Below, one piece after another: positions 7,709 to 16,404 of a stretch of 17,039 bases of DNA. The stretch is taken from contig SLIO01000265.1 in assembly GCA_007135635.1 (NCBI GenBank), positions 1-17,039 on the forward strand. Reading direction: 5' to 3'. Position 1 is the first letter of the stretch. Each line of letters starts with the position of its first letter. This stretch comes from Methylomicrobium sp. GTDB lineage: Bacteria > Pseudomonadota > Gammaproteobacteria > Methylococcales > Methylomonadaceae. Under the pieces are notes generated by a model. The model was not told the DNA's origin and made no database searches. It saw only the letters and a list, made by a program, of their open reading frames with translations. The translations under genes and the position numbers were made by a program.

Positions 7709-9110
7709 TTCGGGCATGGTTTGGATCGTTGATGACGATAAATCCATCCGCTGGGTTTTAGAAAAAGCCCTGCAAAAAGCCGCGATCGAAACCCGTTTGT
7801 TCGCGAACGGTAATTTGTTACTCGAAGCGTTGAAATCAGAGGAGCCGGACGCCTTGATCACCGATATTCGCATGCCCGGTATCGATGGATTGCAGTTGCT
7901 GAAGAGCGTGCAAAACAGTCATCCGGATTTGCCGGTGATCGTGATGACCGCACATTCAGATTTGGAAAGCGCGGTATCAGCATTTCACGGCGGCGCCTTC
8001 GAATATCTGCCTAAACCGTTTGACATCAAGGAGGTGGTCGAGGTTGTTCGCCGCGCATGCGAGCATTCCAAACAGCGGCAGGAATCAATACAAAATAGCC
8101 ATGTTATTGAAGCGACCCCCGAAATTATTGGTGCAGCGCCGGCGATGCAAGAGGTTTTTAGGGCGATAGGTCGATTGGCCCGCTCCCATATCACAGTGAT
8201 GATCAATGGCGAGTCTGGAACTGGTAAGGAATTGGTGGCCAAGGCTTTGCATCGACATAGTCCGAGAGCGAGTAATCCGTTTATTGCGTTGAACATGGCC
8301 GCGATCCCTAAGGATTTGATGGAGTCCGAATTATTCGGACACGAAAAAGGTGCTTTTACTGGTGCTCAAGCACGAAGGTCGGGCCGGTTCGAGCAAGCCA
8401 ATCACGGCACTTTGTTCCTTGATGAGATCGGTGATATGCCTGCCGAACTGCAAACTCGATTATTACGCGTATTGGCCGACGGTGAGTTTTATCCGGTCGG
8501 TGCGCATTCATCGGTCAAAGTCGATGTGCGGATCATTGCCGCGACGCATCAAAATCTTGAATCCTTAGTCGCTCAAGGCCGATTTCGCGAGGATTTATTT
8601 CACCGCTTGAATGTTATTCGTATTCACATTCCACCGCTTCGTGATCGCCGAGAAGATATTCCGTTACTGATGCAGTATTTTTTAAGCAAAGCTGCGGCCG
8701 AGTTGAATACGGAATTAAAAATACTGAAACCGGATGCCGAACAGTTCTTGAAGGCTCTGGAATGGCCGGGCAATGTACGCCAGCTCGAGAATCTGTGTCG
8801 TTGGTTGACCGTAATGGCTTCGGGCCGGGAAATTCATAAGAATGAATTGCCGCCGGAGTTACTGCACAGTCGTGATGAGTCGGGCGGGGTGGATGAGAAC
8901 TGGCAAGGGGTGTTGAAGAAAAATATAGAGTATCAATTGCATAACGGCGATCAGGAGATTGCCAAGCATACGATACCGGTAGTCGAAGCCATTTTAATTA
9001 AGTCGGCTTTGGATTATACCGGCGGTAAACGTCACGAAGCAGCCAAGCTTCTTGGTTACGGCAGGAATACCCTGACCCGTAAGATTAAGGAGTTGGATAT
9101 TGAAGAATAA
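7701..9110 (+). CDS. ntrC: Nitrogen response regulator NtrC (NRI)
   Basis: A 469-residue sigma-54 activator, the same length as E. coli NtrC. The receiver domain (1-~120) has acidic residues D11-D13, phosphoacceptor D55 (ITDIRMPG), T83 and K105. The central AAA+ domain (about 143-370) has Walker A GESGTGK (170-176), the sigma-54 contact loop GAFTGA (217-222), Walker B FLDEIGD with D241-E242, and the conserved GNVRQLEN. The C-terminal Fis-type helix-turn-helix (about 441-464, KRHEAAKLLGYGRNTLTRK) binds the NtrC dyads. The start is ATG 7701 within CCTGGAGAATCACTATG; a longer in-frame ATG 57 bp upstream lies wholly inside ntrB and adds unconserved residues. The ATGAGTAA overlap with ntrB implies translational coupling. 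Likely targets here are the two boxes at 3986-4034. Confidence 0.98.
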   Translation: MSNSGMVWIVDDDKSIRWVLEKALQKAAIETRLFANGNLLLEALKSEEPDALITDIRMPGIDGLQLLKSVQNSHPDLPVIVMTAHSDLESAVSAFHGGAFEYLPKPFDIKEVVEVVRRACEHSKQRQESIQNSHVIEATPEIIGAAPAMQEVFRAIGRLARSHITVMINGESGTGKELVAKALHRHSPRASNPFIALNMAAIPKDLMESELFGHEKGAFTGAQARRSGRFEQANHGTLFLDEIGDMPAELQTRLLRVLADGEFYPVGAHSSVKVDVRIIAATHQNLESLVAQGRFREDLFHRLNVIRIHIPPLRDRREDIPLLMQYFLSKAAAELNTELKILKPDAEQFLKALEWPGNVRQLENLCRWLTVMASGREIHKNELPPELLHSRDESGGVDENWQGVLKKNIEYQLHNGDQEIAKHTIPVVEAILIKSALDYTGGKRHEAAKLLGYGRNTLTRKIKELDIEE

Positions 9111-9405
9111 TAGGTAATCTGATTATGTAGAATAGGCTCGCTAACCACAGGTTCTAGCTTGGGACTGCTGAAACATGAAGCTTTATACAGGTAAGAACAT
9201 AGCCCGTATGCATTGGTAGCGGAATACGGGAAATTCGTGACCTCGCCCATCCTGGATTGCGCTGTACTCCATTCGGGCTGCGGTGCTGTTTTGATTGTGG
9301 ACGAAGCAAGTGGAAACGTTTGGGGCAGGTTCAATAACCCGCCCCTCGCGAAAATACCGGCAATTTATGCCGGTATGATAACGTTTTAAAACATTATTTT
9401 TCGGC
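9111..9405. other. Convergent spacer between ntrC and tkt
   Basis: No gene is supported in these 295 bp. ntrC reads in from the left and the transketolase from the right. The first ~200 bp hold nothing I recognise. The last 90 bp carry two hairpins: 9322-9345 (GGGGCAGGTT / AACCCGCCCC, one mismatch, no T-run) and the terminator described separately. Confidence 0.7.
9350..9376 (-). terminator. Terminator of the transketolase gene
   Basis: A 9-bp perfect stem (ATACCGGCA / TGCCGGTAT) has a 5-nt loop and lies 30 bp beyond the tkt stop. On the minus strand it is followed by TTTTCGCG, a short T-run. It may also act on ntrC transcripts, where the T-run is poorer. Confidence 0.65.
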
Positions 9406-11310
9406 TTAGCCTTTTAGTAAACCCTTAACTTTGGTCATGATTCCCGTCGGATCGATGCCTTGGTGCGGGAATTGCTCCCACAAACCGCCACAACCTTCTT
9501 TATGCGTGGCGATGTGAGCAAATTTAGGCGTGTAACCGCGTTCCAGCAACCAAGAGCCATAGCGGCTGCCCAGACCGGTTTTGCGGTTAAACGATTCGAC
9601 GACCAACACCATCGGCGATTTTCCGACTTTGGCCAGCATCTCTTCGTCGATAACGTTCAATGTTGGTTTGTTGATCAAACCGACATCGATGCCTTCTTGT
9701 TTCAAGCGCTCAACCGCATCCAGTGCGCGGTATAACGATTCACCGAAACTGACCACATAGCCTTGAGTGCCTTCGCGGATAACTTCGTCTTTGCCGGAAA
9801 CGAATTTGTAATTGCCGCCGAAGAAATCGTTACCGTCGCTGTCTAGGATGGCAGGTACCTTTGAGCGAGTCGAGAAGACAAAACGTAAGCCGGGGTTAAA
9901 GAAAATAGTTTCCAAACAGGCCTTCATTTGGTTCGGGTCGGCCGGGAAGTACAGATTGGTGTCGTAACCGTCACTCAAGCCGTTGTCGGCAAACATGTTG
10001 TTTAAACCGAAATGGCAGGTGTTGTCGGCCATATCGTCGATGCCGGAATGCGAGAAGTGGCATAACACGTTGGAATTGTTCAAGCGCGCCATTGTAATTT
10101 CGGAAATACACATTTCCAAGAAGGCACTGAAGGTGCCGAAAATACCTTGCTTACCGGCTTCCATCCCGAAACCGGCTGCCGCAGAAAAGTTACCGCGCTC
10201 CATGATGCCGGAAGAGATGAAAATCTCTGGGTAAGCATCATGAATTTTCTTTAGACCGCAAGAGCCTTCGAGATCGCTATCGATAACGCGGACTTTTTCC
10301 AAGCGCTCCGCTTCGGATAAACGGCCCAATATCGCGACCGACGCATCGCCGAAGACGTTCCGGTTGGCGTCCCATTTGTCGCTTGAACCTAGGAAGGTGT
10401 AGTCCTGCTTCGGTGCTTGGATAGATTTTAAATACTCGACAGCGGCTTGTTGTCCTTTGGCTTCCAAGTATTCCAGTGCTAGTTTCACCGAAATGACATC
10501 GTGGCCGTGGGTTGAACCTTCTAAGCCTTTGATGCCAGGGCACATAGGACGATGGTTGATGACCGCGACAGGGCCTTGTGTGTTGATGGCGGTGACGATG
10601 CGGTGGTACAAGTCGTCCAGATCTTCGCCGTCGCCTTCCAGCACTTTAACGCCATGGCCTTCCAGTGTTTTTGCGGTGCTGCATCCGCCCAAATAATGGG
10701 AAGGGTGACCTGCAATCGTGACATCGTTATCGTCGATGATCAGTTTGACATTCAATTGTTGAGCAACGGCAAGGCGCGCCGCTTCCGCATCGTTACCTTC
10801 CTGCTGCGAACCGTCGGAACCCAAGCAGAATAAGGTTTTGCTTGGATTGGCCATCGCGACACCGTTCACATAGGGCCACATGTGCCCTAAGCGGCCTGAG
10901 CTGAATTTGACGCCGGGTGTAAAGCCCAATTCAGGATGGCCCGGAAGATGAGAATGTGCTTCACGGTAATGCATCAGCTTTTCGGCCGGTAAATCGCCGT
11001 TTAATGTAGACATTAAGTATTGAGTGGCAACACGGTGTCCTGCTTCATCAAAAAAGACAGGAAAGAATTTATCGTCGTTGCCGCGAAACAGTGCGTCCAA
11101 AATCATGACTTCAGGAACCGTATCGAATGGTCCACCGGTGTGTCCGCCTACGCCTCTAGCGGCGCCGGTTGCTGTGAAAAATACGATCGCATCGCGGCAT
11201 AATTGAATATTGGTCTGCAGAGCCGATTTTTGTTCGGCGGTCAATTTATTGCTGCTTGGATCGAGTGAGATGCGCTGATAAGCGCCGAGATCGATTGGAA
11301 AATTAGACAT
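9406..11310 (-). CDS. tkt: Transketolase, divergent subfamily
   Basis: A 634-residue thiamine-diphosphate enzyme that moves two-carbon units between sugar phosphates (pentose-phosphate/RuMP rearrangements), cytosolic. Aligning by motif with yeast transketolase, all catalytic positions are kept: H57 (GGHTGGP, H30), H92 (H69), H125 (PGHPE, H103), D166 in GSDG (D157), N195 in DDND (N187), H268 (H263), the cofactor-activating E371 (IMERGN, E418), H421 (H469), D429 (D477) and H433 (H481), with R330 and R482 as phosphate-site candidates. The wording around these motifs departs from the common TktA form (SGHPGAP is GGHTGGP; GPLGQG is SGRLGH), so it is a distant paralogue type, somewhat shorter than the usual ~660 residues. 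ATG with a weak AAGAAG ribosome site. It stands alone. A dihydroxyacetone-synthase-like activity cannot be excluded from sequence. Confidence 0.88.
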   Translation of the reverse strand: MSNFPIDLGAYQRISLDPSSNKLTAEQKSALQTNIQLCRDAIVFFTATGAARGVGGHTGGPFDTVPEVMILDALFRGNDDKFFPVFFDEAGHRVATQYLMSTLNGDLPAEKLMHYREAHSHLPGHPELGFTPGVKFSSGRLGHMWPYVNGVAMANPSKTLFCLGSDGSQQEGNDAEAARLAVAQQLNVKLIIDDNDVTIAGHPSHYLGGCSTAKTLEGHGVKVLEGDGEDLDDLYHRIVTAINTQGPVAVINHRPMCPGIKGLEGSTHGHDVISVKLALEYLEAKGQQAAVEYLKSIQAPKQDYTFLGSSDKWDANRNVFGDASVAILGRLSEAERLEKVRVIDSDLEGSCGLKKIHDAYPEIFISSGIMERGNFSAAAGFGMEAGKQGIFGTFSAFLEMCISEITMARLNNSNVLCHFSHSGIDDMADNTCHFGLNNMFADNGLSDGYDTNLYFPADPNQMKACLETIFFNPGLRFVFSTRSKVPAILDSDGNDFFGGNYKFVSGKDEVIREGTQGYVVSFGESLYRALDAVERLKQEGIDVGLINKPTLNVIDEEMLAKVGKSPMVLVVESFNRKTGLGSRYGSWLLERGYTPKFAHIATHKEGCGGLWEQFPHQGIDPTGIMTKVKGLLKG

Positions 11311-11786
11311 AGTTGTTCTTCTTATCGGTTAGGTTAATAAATATGCTTTGAAAGCTTTATCTTTACAAAGGCAATTAATCGGGTGCTCAAGGCATTATCG
11401 GAATTGATAATGATGCTAGCGAAAGAGCATGATGATGCTTTAATCACCCCGTAAAATGAAAGTGCCTGGTTTAGGGTGCGGCTACCCGTTAGGGAGGACG
11501 CCGTTAATCCAGCACCTAAATCATCGAAATACATTCCTAGAAAAAATAGGTCGAAGGGTATTTAGGTCATGGGGGCTTTGAAGATAGCTATCTGATCACC
11601 AAGGATGGCGCGAATGCCGATTTTGCAGGAGCAAAAATCGGTCCTACCGCCGACACCTTTCTGCAGAATAACCGCCCTATCTTTATGATCGTGCACTTTC
11701 ACAGTAAGATTTATCATCTTAGTTTTTGATCATAGAGTTACTTAAAATACTACGCCTTTCATACTGAAAATTCGTTCAAGTTTGTA
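11311..11786. other. Non-coding spacer upstream of tkt
   Basis: This stretch has no supportable gene. It includes a three-tier inverted structure (11461-11517, listed separately), a small hairpin AGCAT-GATG-ATGCT at 11426-11439, and a hairpin at 11617-11641 (CCGATTTTGC / GCAAAAATCGG with one bulge) resembling a decayed REP unit. The tkt promoter must lie in the first part, but no strong -35/-10 pair stood out. Confidence 0.6.
11461..11517. repeat. Structured element upstream of tkt
   Basis: Three nested inverted repeats: GTGCCTGG with CCAGCAC (one bulged base), CGGC (11479-11482) with GCCG (11500-11503), and CCC-GTTA-GGG (11485-11494). It could be part of the tkt leader RNA or a member of a dispersed repeat family; the sequence alone does not decide. 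No known riboswitch core is recognised. Confidence 0.45.
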
Positions 11787-11893
11787 AGGTGCGGGGTGTG
11801 TTGTCGAGGACCGCCGTGAACCCGTCTGTGGGGGCTTCACGGCAGCGATCCCTGCTGCTGCCGACATCCCCTCGCCAAACACACCCTGCACCT
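11787..11893. repeat. Cloverleaf-like palindromic repeat, ~107 bp
   Basis: Terminal 16-bp inverted repeats (AGGTGCGGGGTGTGTT 11787-11802, AACACACCCTGCACCT 11878-11893; 15 of 16 pair) enclose two more stems: CCGTGAA (11814-11820) with TTCACGG (11836-11842), and GCAGC with GCTGC around 11843-11859. A third inner pair may be GAGG with CCTC. The size and folding suggest a non-autonomous mobile or MITE-like repeat. No transposase or clear target duplication is seen. Confidence 0.7.
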
Positions 11894-12126
11894 CCTGAAA
11901 ATTAGACGGTTTTTCGGTCAAAAAGGAGTACCATTCGTGTCTTCGGCCGTCTTGAACCCGAACCATTGTCATGAGCTTTGTCAGCCGAAAGAATACTTTC
12001 GGAAGTATAACCCGTAGGCAAGATCAACAAAACAATTTCGCAAAAAATGTCTAGTATTTGCCGATTTTGTATTAACCCATTTTAGAACACATCGTATCGT
12101 TTGCTGATGTTTGATAAAAGACCGGC
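11894..12126. other. AT-rich spacer downstream of the RND pump
   Basis: No gene is seen. There is one perfect 7-bp hairpin at 11985-12002 (CCGAAAG-AATA-CTTTCGG) without a T-run on the minus strand, 125 bp beyond the pump stop codon. The remainder shows nothing I can interpret. Confidence 0.6.
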
Positions 12127-12135
12127 TCAATCGGT
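12116..12135 (-). terminator. Weak candidate terminator overlapping the pump stop codon
   Basis: ACCG (12121-12124) pairs with CGGT (12132-12135) around a 7-nt loop, with CTTTT following on the minus strand. The stem is very short and includes the last codons and stop of the pump gene, so function is doubtful. Confidence 0.3.
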
Positions 12136-15100
12136 TCGAATCCAAGTCGCATCTTCACGCTCGGCATAGCGGTCTCTTGCCAATAGTAGATAGAACGACG
12201 GGACGACGAATAGCGTAAACAGCGTGCCGACGCCAAGACCACTGGCGATTACCAAGCCGATATCGAAACGGCTTGCGGCGCCTGGACCTGATGCGATTAG
12301 TAACGGCACCATCGCGACGATCATCGATACGGTCGTCATCAGAATCGGTCGGAGCCGAATTTTTGCAGCCTGTTCGACCGCTTCGCGTTTGGTCAAGCCT
12401 TCGTGGATCTGCAGTTGATTGGCGAATTCGACGATCAAAATACCGTTCTTCGCAATCAGACCGATCAAGGTGATCAAGCCGACCTGTGTATAAATGTTGA
12501 TCGAGGCAAATCCGAGCATAATGAAAGCCAAGGCGCTCGCGATCGAGAGTGGAACCGAGATCAGAATGATTAGCGGGTCGCGCCAGCTTTCGAATTGTGC
12601 GGCCAGCATTAAATAAATGATCAACAGCGACATGAAAAACGTCACGACCAGGGCGCTGCCTTGTTGTGCGTATTGCCGGGAACTGCCGGTATAGTCGTAG
12701 CTATAACCGCGCGGAAACAATTCATTGGCTTGTTGTTCTAAATAGTCCATGGCATCACCGAGTGTGACACCTGGCGCCATCATGCCCGATACGGTCAGGC
12801 TGTTGAGCTGTTGAAATTGCGTTCGTTTGCTGGGTTCGACCGATTGTTCGATATGCACCAGCGACGACAGCGGTACTTGGCCGCCCGATGCGGTACGCAA
12901 ATAATAATGATCGAACTTACTGGTATCGAGGCGCGATAAATCGTCGACTTGCGGTATCACTTTATAACTTCGTCCCTGCAGGCTGAAGTGGTTGACATAT
13001 TGTCCGCCGAGTAAGGATGCCAGGTTGCTGCCGATGTCTTGCATCGTCAGGCCTAAATCGGCGGCTCTATCGCGGTCAATGACCAAAGTTGCTTTCGGTC
13101 GGTCGAAATTGACTTCCTTCATCAAGAAATTGAAGCGTCCGCTTTGTGTCGCACGTTCGACTAGAAGATTCGCTACTTGGTCAAGCGATGCGTAATCGGC
13201 ATCGGTGACGATTACGAATTGCAGCGGTAGACCGCCGCCCGAGCCCGGTAAACTAGGCCGCGGAATCACCGCGGTTTGAAAGCCGGCGATGGCGTTGACT
13301 TTAGTCTGCAATTCCGGCTGTATCGCCATTTGCGAGCGTTTGCGCAGTGAAGTTGAAGGCATTTTAAAGCCGCCGAATACGGTATTGTTGCTGCCGCCGA
13401 AGCCCAGCAGCATAAAGCTTTCGTTGTATTCCGGTATTGATTCGAACTGTTTGATCAACTCTTCCGCATAGGCTTCGTTGTAGTTCAAAGTTGCGGTTTG
13501 TGGGCCAGTCGCCATGACAAACAATATGCTTTGGTCCTCGGTTGGGGCCAATTCTTTTTGCGACAGGCTGAACATGAAAAAAATACTGACCATCACTATT
13601 AGGGCGAAGGCTATGACCATCGATGGCGTTTCCAGAAGCGGGTGCAGCAATTTTCGGTAACGTTCGGACCAATCACTAAAGATTTTTTCGACAGCATGTT
13701 CAAAACGACCTGCTTTGCCTTGGTCCTTCAGGATTTTGGAGCTCAACATCGGGGCGAGAGTGAGTGCGATGATGCTTGAAATGACCACCGCGCCTGCCAG
13801 AGTAAAAGCGAATTCGGTAAACAAGGTGCCGACCAAGCCGCCCATGAAACCGACCGGTAAATAGACGGCAACCAGCGCCACCGTGGTTGCGATGATTGGC
13901 AGAACTAGTTCGCGGGTGCCTTCGATGGCCGCTTCGAATTTGGATTTTCCCAATTCGATATGCCGATGTACGTTTTCGACGACAATGATCGCGTCATCGA
14001 CGACCAAGCCGATGCCCAGTACCATCGCCAGCATCGTTAACAGGTTCACAGAAAAACCCATCAGTAGCATCAAAAAAGCGCCGCCGATCAACGACAAGGG
14101 CACGGTGATCGAGGGTACCAACGCGGCGCGAATCGAACCCAATGACAGATAAATAATCAGCAAGACGATAATCAATGCTTCGGCGAGCGTGCGAAAGACT
14201 TCGTTGATCGAATCTTGAATAAAACGGCTCGCATCGTAAGGCAGTAGGATATGCATTGCTTCGGGTAGATCTTTTTCAATATCATCCAACATATCACGGA
14301 CCGCATAGGCAACCGTTAGCGGGTTGGCGCCGGGCGCTTGTTCGATGCCCATGAAAATCGCGGTCTTGCCTTTATACCAATTGACCATGTCGTAATCTTC
14401 ACTGCCTAGTTCGGTATCGGCGACATCGGCGAGTCTTACCAGCGTGCCGCCCCTATTGCCGACGACCAGGTCACGAAACTCCCGTTCACTGACGACATCG
14501 GTCGTCGCACTCAAGTCGACCGTTACAAAATTTCCCTTGGTTTGGCCTGCGCCCGACAGGTAATTGTTTGAGCGCAACACGTTTGCAACATCATCCGCGG
14601 TCACGCCGAGCGACGACATGCGCTTGGGGTCGAGCCAGATACGCATCGCAAAGGTTTTATTGCCGAGCACAGTGGCTTTGCCGACGCCCGGTATTGATTG
14701 AATTTTCGGTTTGACGACGCGAAGCATGTAATCGCTGATTTGCGATGGTTTCATCGTATCGCTATATAGCGCGACATACATCAATGCAGTCGTATCTCCG
14801 ACTTGCGATGTAATGACCGGGTCTTCGGATTCGGCAGGTAAGACATTGCGTTGACTTGCCACTTTTGCTTGAATTTCGGCGACCGCTGCATTCGGGTCAT
14901 AGTTGAGGCGCATGTGCGCTTCGATGGTCGAGACGCCTTGGCGGCTGTTCGAGGACAGATAATCAATGCCGTCGGCCTCGGCGATGGCCTGCTGTAGAGG
15001 CGTGGTAATGAAGCCTTGCACCAAGTCGCTGCTGGCGCCGGGATAGGAAGTCCTTACCGTGACGACGGTATTTTCTGTTTCAGGATATTGCCTGAGCTCC

Positions 15101-15195
15101 AGCTCCGTGATGGCTCTTAAGCCAAGCACTAAGATCAATAAGCTGACAACACTGGAGAGGACCGGTCGCTCGATGAAAAGATCGGTGAATTTCAT
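12127..15195 (-). CDS. RND multidrug efflux transporter, HAE1 family
   Basis: A 1022-residue inner-membrane proton-driven pump of the AcrB/MexB type, the usual length. It has two repeats of six helices with large periplasmic loops after TM1 (about 30-330) and TM7 (about 550-850). The proton-relay residues are present: D400-D401 in GLVVDDAIIVVEN (AcrB D407-D408), K916 in LIAKNGILIVEFAN (AcrB K940) and R976 near TM11. YPG at 51-53 and the GSGGGLPLQF block (651-660) are typical of HAE1 porter domains. Its ATG overlaps the stop of the membrane-fusion gene (ATGA), so the two are translationally coupled. No outer-membrane factor lies within the window, so the pump probably borrows one encoded elsewhere. 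Substrates cannot be read from sequence. Confidence 0.95.
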   Translation of the reverse strand: MKFTDLFIERPVLSSVVSLLILVLGLRAITELELRQYPETENTVVTVRTSYPGASSDLVQGFITTPLQQAIAEADGIDYLSSNSRQGVSTIEAHMRLNYDPNAAVAEIQAKVASQRNVLPAESEDPVITSQVGDTTALMYVALYSDTMKPSQISDYMLRVVKPKIQSIPGVGKATVLGNKTFAMRIWLDPKRMSSLGVTADDVANVLRSNNYLSGAGQTKGNFVTVDLSATTDVVSEREFRDLVVGNRGGTLVRLADVADTELGSEDYDMVNWYKGKTAIFMGIEQAPGANPLTVAYAVRDMLDDIEKDLPEAMHILLPYDASRFIQDSINEVFRTLAEALIIVLLIIYLSLGSIRAALVPSITVPLSLIGGAFLMLLMGFSVNLLTMLAMVLGIGLVVDDAIIVVENVHRHIELGKSKFEAAIEGTRELVLPIIATTVALVAVYLPVGFMGGLVGTLFTEFAFTLAGAVVISSIIALTLAPMLSSKILKDQGKAGRFEHAVEKIFSDWSERYRKLLHPLLETPSMVIAFALIVMVSIFFMFSLSQKELAPTEDQSILFVMATGPQTATLNYNEAYAEELIKQFESIPEYNESFMLLGFGGSNNTVFGGFKMPSTSLRKRSQMAIQPELQTKVNAIAGFQTAVIPRPSLPGSGGGLPLQFVIVTDADYASLDQVANLLVERATQSGRFNFLMKEVNFDRPKATLVIDRDRAADLGLTMQDIGSNLASLLGGQYVNHFSLQGRSYKVIPQVDDLSRLDTSKFDHYYLRTASGGQVPLSSLVHIEQSVEPSKRTQFQQLNSLTVSGMMAPGVTLGDAMDYLEQQANELFPRGYSYDYTGSSRQYAQQGSALVVTFFMSLLIIYLMLAAQFESWRDPLIILISVPLSIASALAFIMLGFASINIYTQVGLITLIGLIAKNGILIVEFANQLQIHEGLTKREAVEQAAKIRLRPILMTTVSMIVAMVPLLIASGPGAASRFDIGLVIASGLGVGTLFTLFVVPSFYLLLARDRYAEREDATWIRTD

Positions 15196-16286
15196 TCTGG
15201 AATCTCCCGTTCGCCGGGGGCGGGTTTATCATCCAGCGTGACCTGCATGTCGTTACGCAGTTTGACTTGGCCGGCGCTAACGACGCGTTCACCAAGTTTC
15301 AAGCCTCTGATGATTTCGATTCGTCCCGCGCGGGTTTGCCCGGTTTCGACTTGTCGGCTTTGTACAATCAGACCTTGTTCGATCGGTTCGATCACGAATA
15401 CCGAATTGCCATAAGGATTATAGGTAATCGCGGTATCGGGTAGCGTCAGCACGTTGAGTGGATGGTCTGATAAAATGCTGACCTGTGCGAACATGCCCGG
15501 GTGCAGCAGCTTGTCGGAATTGATGAGCTTGGCGCGAACGTGTGCCGAGCGCGTGCCCTTATCGATCAATGGGCTGATGGCGATGATTTCGCCATTGAAT
15601 TCCTGTTTCGGATAGGCTTGCACGGTGGCAACGATGCGACGGCCTTTAACTAATTGATTTAAATGGCGTTCTGGAACGGTAAAATCCAGGTAAATCGGGT
15701 CCAGTTGTTGCAGAGATACGATTGCCGAGCCTTCCGTTAAGTATTGGCCCAGATTGACTTGACGAATGCCCAGCTCGCCCGTAAACGGTGCGCGAATACG
15801 TTTTCTGTCAATCAGTGTGCGTTTGGCATGAACGGCCGCGACGGTTTCGTCAAGTAGGGCATGATTCTGGTCGTAATCGGATTGGGAAATGAAATTTTTG
15901 TCGATCAGCTTTTCGCTCCGCTCGAAGCGGACCTTTGCGAGCCTCATTTCGGCCTCGAGTCCCTGCAATTCGGCGCGATCGGTCGACGCATCCAGTTCCA
16001 ATAATAGCTGCCCTTTTTTAACCGATTGACCGGAATCGAAATGAATCGCTTCGACTTTGCCAGCCACTTCGTTGCTGACGTCGACGCCGGCTACGGCGGT
16101 CAAGCTGCCCACCGCGGATAATGAGGAAGGCCAGTCTTCCTGGATGACTTCAGTGGCGGCGACGACGGCGGGCGGCGGAGGTTGGAATCGGCCGGCTTCT
16201 TGATGAAGCTGATAAAACTTCAGTCCGAAAATGCCGCCAAAAATCAGCACGGAGAATAGTATTAGAATAAGAAAACGTTTGAGCAT
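15192..16286 (-). CDS. RND periplasmic adaptor (membrane fusion protein)
   Basis: A 364-residue adaptor linking the inner-membrane RND pump to an outer-membrane channel. One N-terminal hydrophobic segment (about 3-22, FLILILFSVLIFGGIFGL) anchors or exports it. There is no lipobox cysteine. Then come a lipoyl/barrel-sandwich half (VSNEVAGKVEAIHFDSGQSVKKGQLLLELD), a short helical hairpin (about 104-150), the second lipoyl half (IRAPFTGELGIRQVNLGQYLTEGS), and beta-barrel and membrane-proximal domains. The start at 16286 is chosen because the 20 residues upstream in frame are encoded by a dispersed palindromic repeat (16308-16364) and are not part of the family. No good ribosome site was seen. 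It overlaps the pump gene by 4 bp and is first of the pair. Confidence 0.92.
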   Translation of the reverse strand: MLKRFLILILFSVLIFGGIFGLKFYQLHQEAGRFQPPPPAVVAATEVIQEDWPSSLSAVGSLTAVAGVDVSNEVAGKVEAIHFDSGQSVKKGQLLLELDASTDRAELQGLEAEMRLAKVRFERSEKLIDKNFISQSDYDQNHALLDETVAAVHAKRTLIDRKRIRAPFTGELGIRQVNLGQYLTEGSAIVSLQQLDPIYLDFTVPERHLNQLVKGRRIVATVQAYPKQEFNGEIIAISPLIDKGTRSAHVRAKLINSDKLLHPGMFAQVSILSDHPLNVLTLPDTAITYNPYGNSVFVIEPIEQGLIVQSRQVETGQTRAGRIEIIRGLKLGERVVSAGQVKLRNDMQVTLDDKPAPGEREIPE

Positions 16287-16307
16287 GTGAGGTTTAAAAT
16301 ACCGAGT

Positions 16308-16364
16308 CGATAAGTTAAGCCGTCCATGGTTCGACAAGCTCACCACGAACGGCTTAACTTAATG
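16308..16364. repeat. Dispersed palindromic element, copy 2
   Basis: The perfect 13-bp arms TAAGTTAAGCCGT (16311-16323) and ACGGCTTAACTTA (16349-16361) enclose the core GTTCGACAAGCTCACCACGA. It matches 4244-4302 except for a 1-bp indel and a few substitutions. It lies 22 bp upstream of the membrane-fusion start, so it may sit in that gene's leader or form a stem after the upstream gene. This copy is the better-preserved dyad. Confidence 0.88.
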
Positions 16365-16404
16365 GCATTGACGGAGGGTCGTGGTAGCCGGAAAGCCACT
16401 ATGG

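Noticed and set aside
9322..9345. ntrC terminator
   Set aside because: The hairpin is good but more than 200 bp beyond the stop codon and lacks a T-run on the plus strand.
11461..11517. Thiamine (TPP), fluoride or cyclic-di-GMP riboswitch in the tkt leader
   Set aside because: The conserved cores of these riboswitches are not present on either strand; only generic nested stems are seen.
11334..11534. 66-codon minus-strand frame upstream of tkt
   Set aside because: It covers the nested-stem element and reads as low-information sequence; probably repeat-derived.
11742..11972. 76-codon minus-strand frame
   Set aside because: It spans the 107-bp palindromic repeat, so the apparent peptide is a translation of the repeat.
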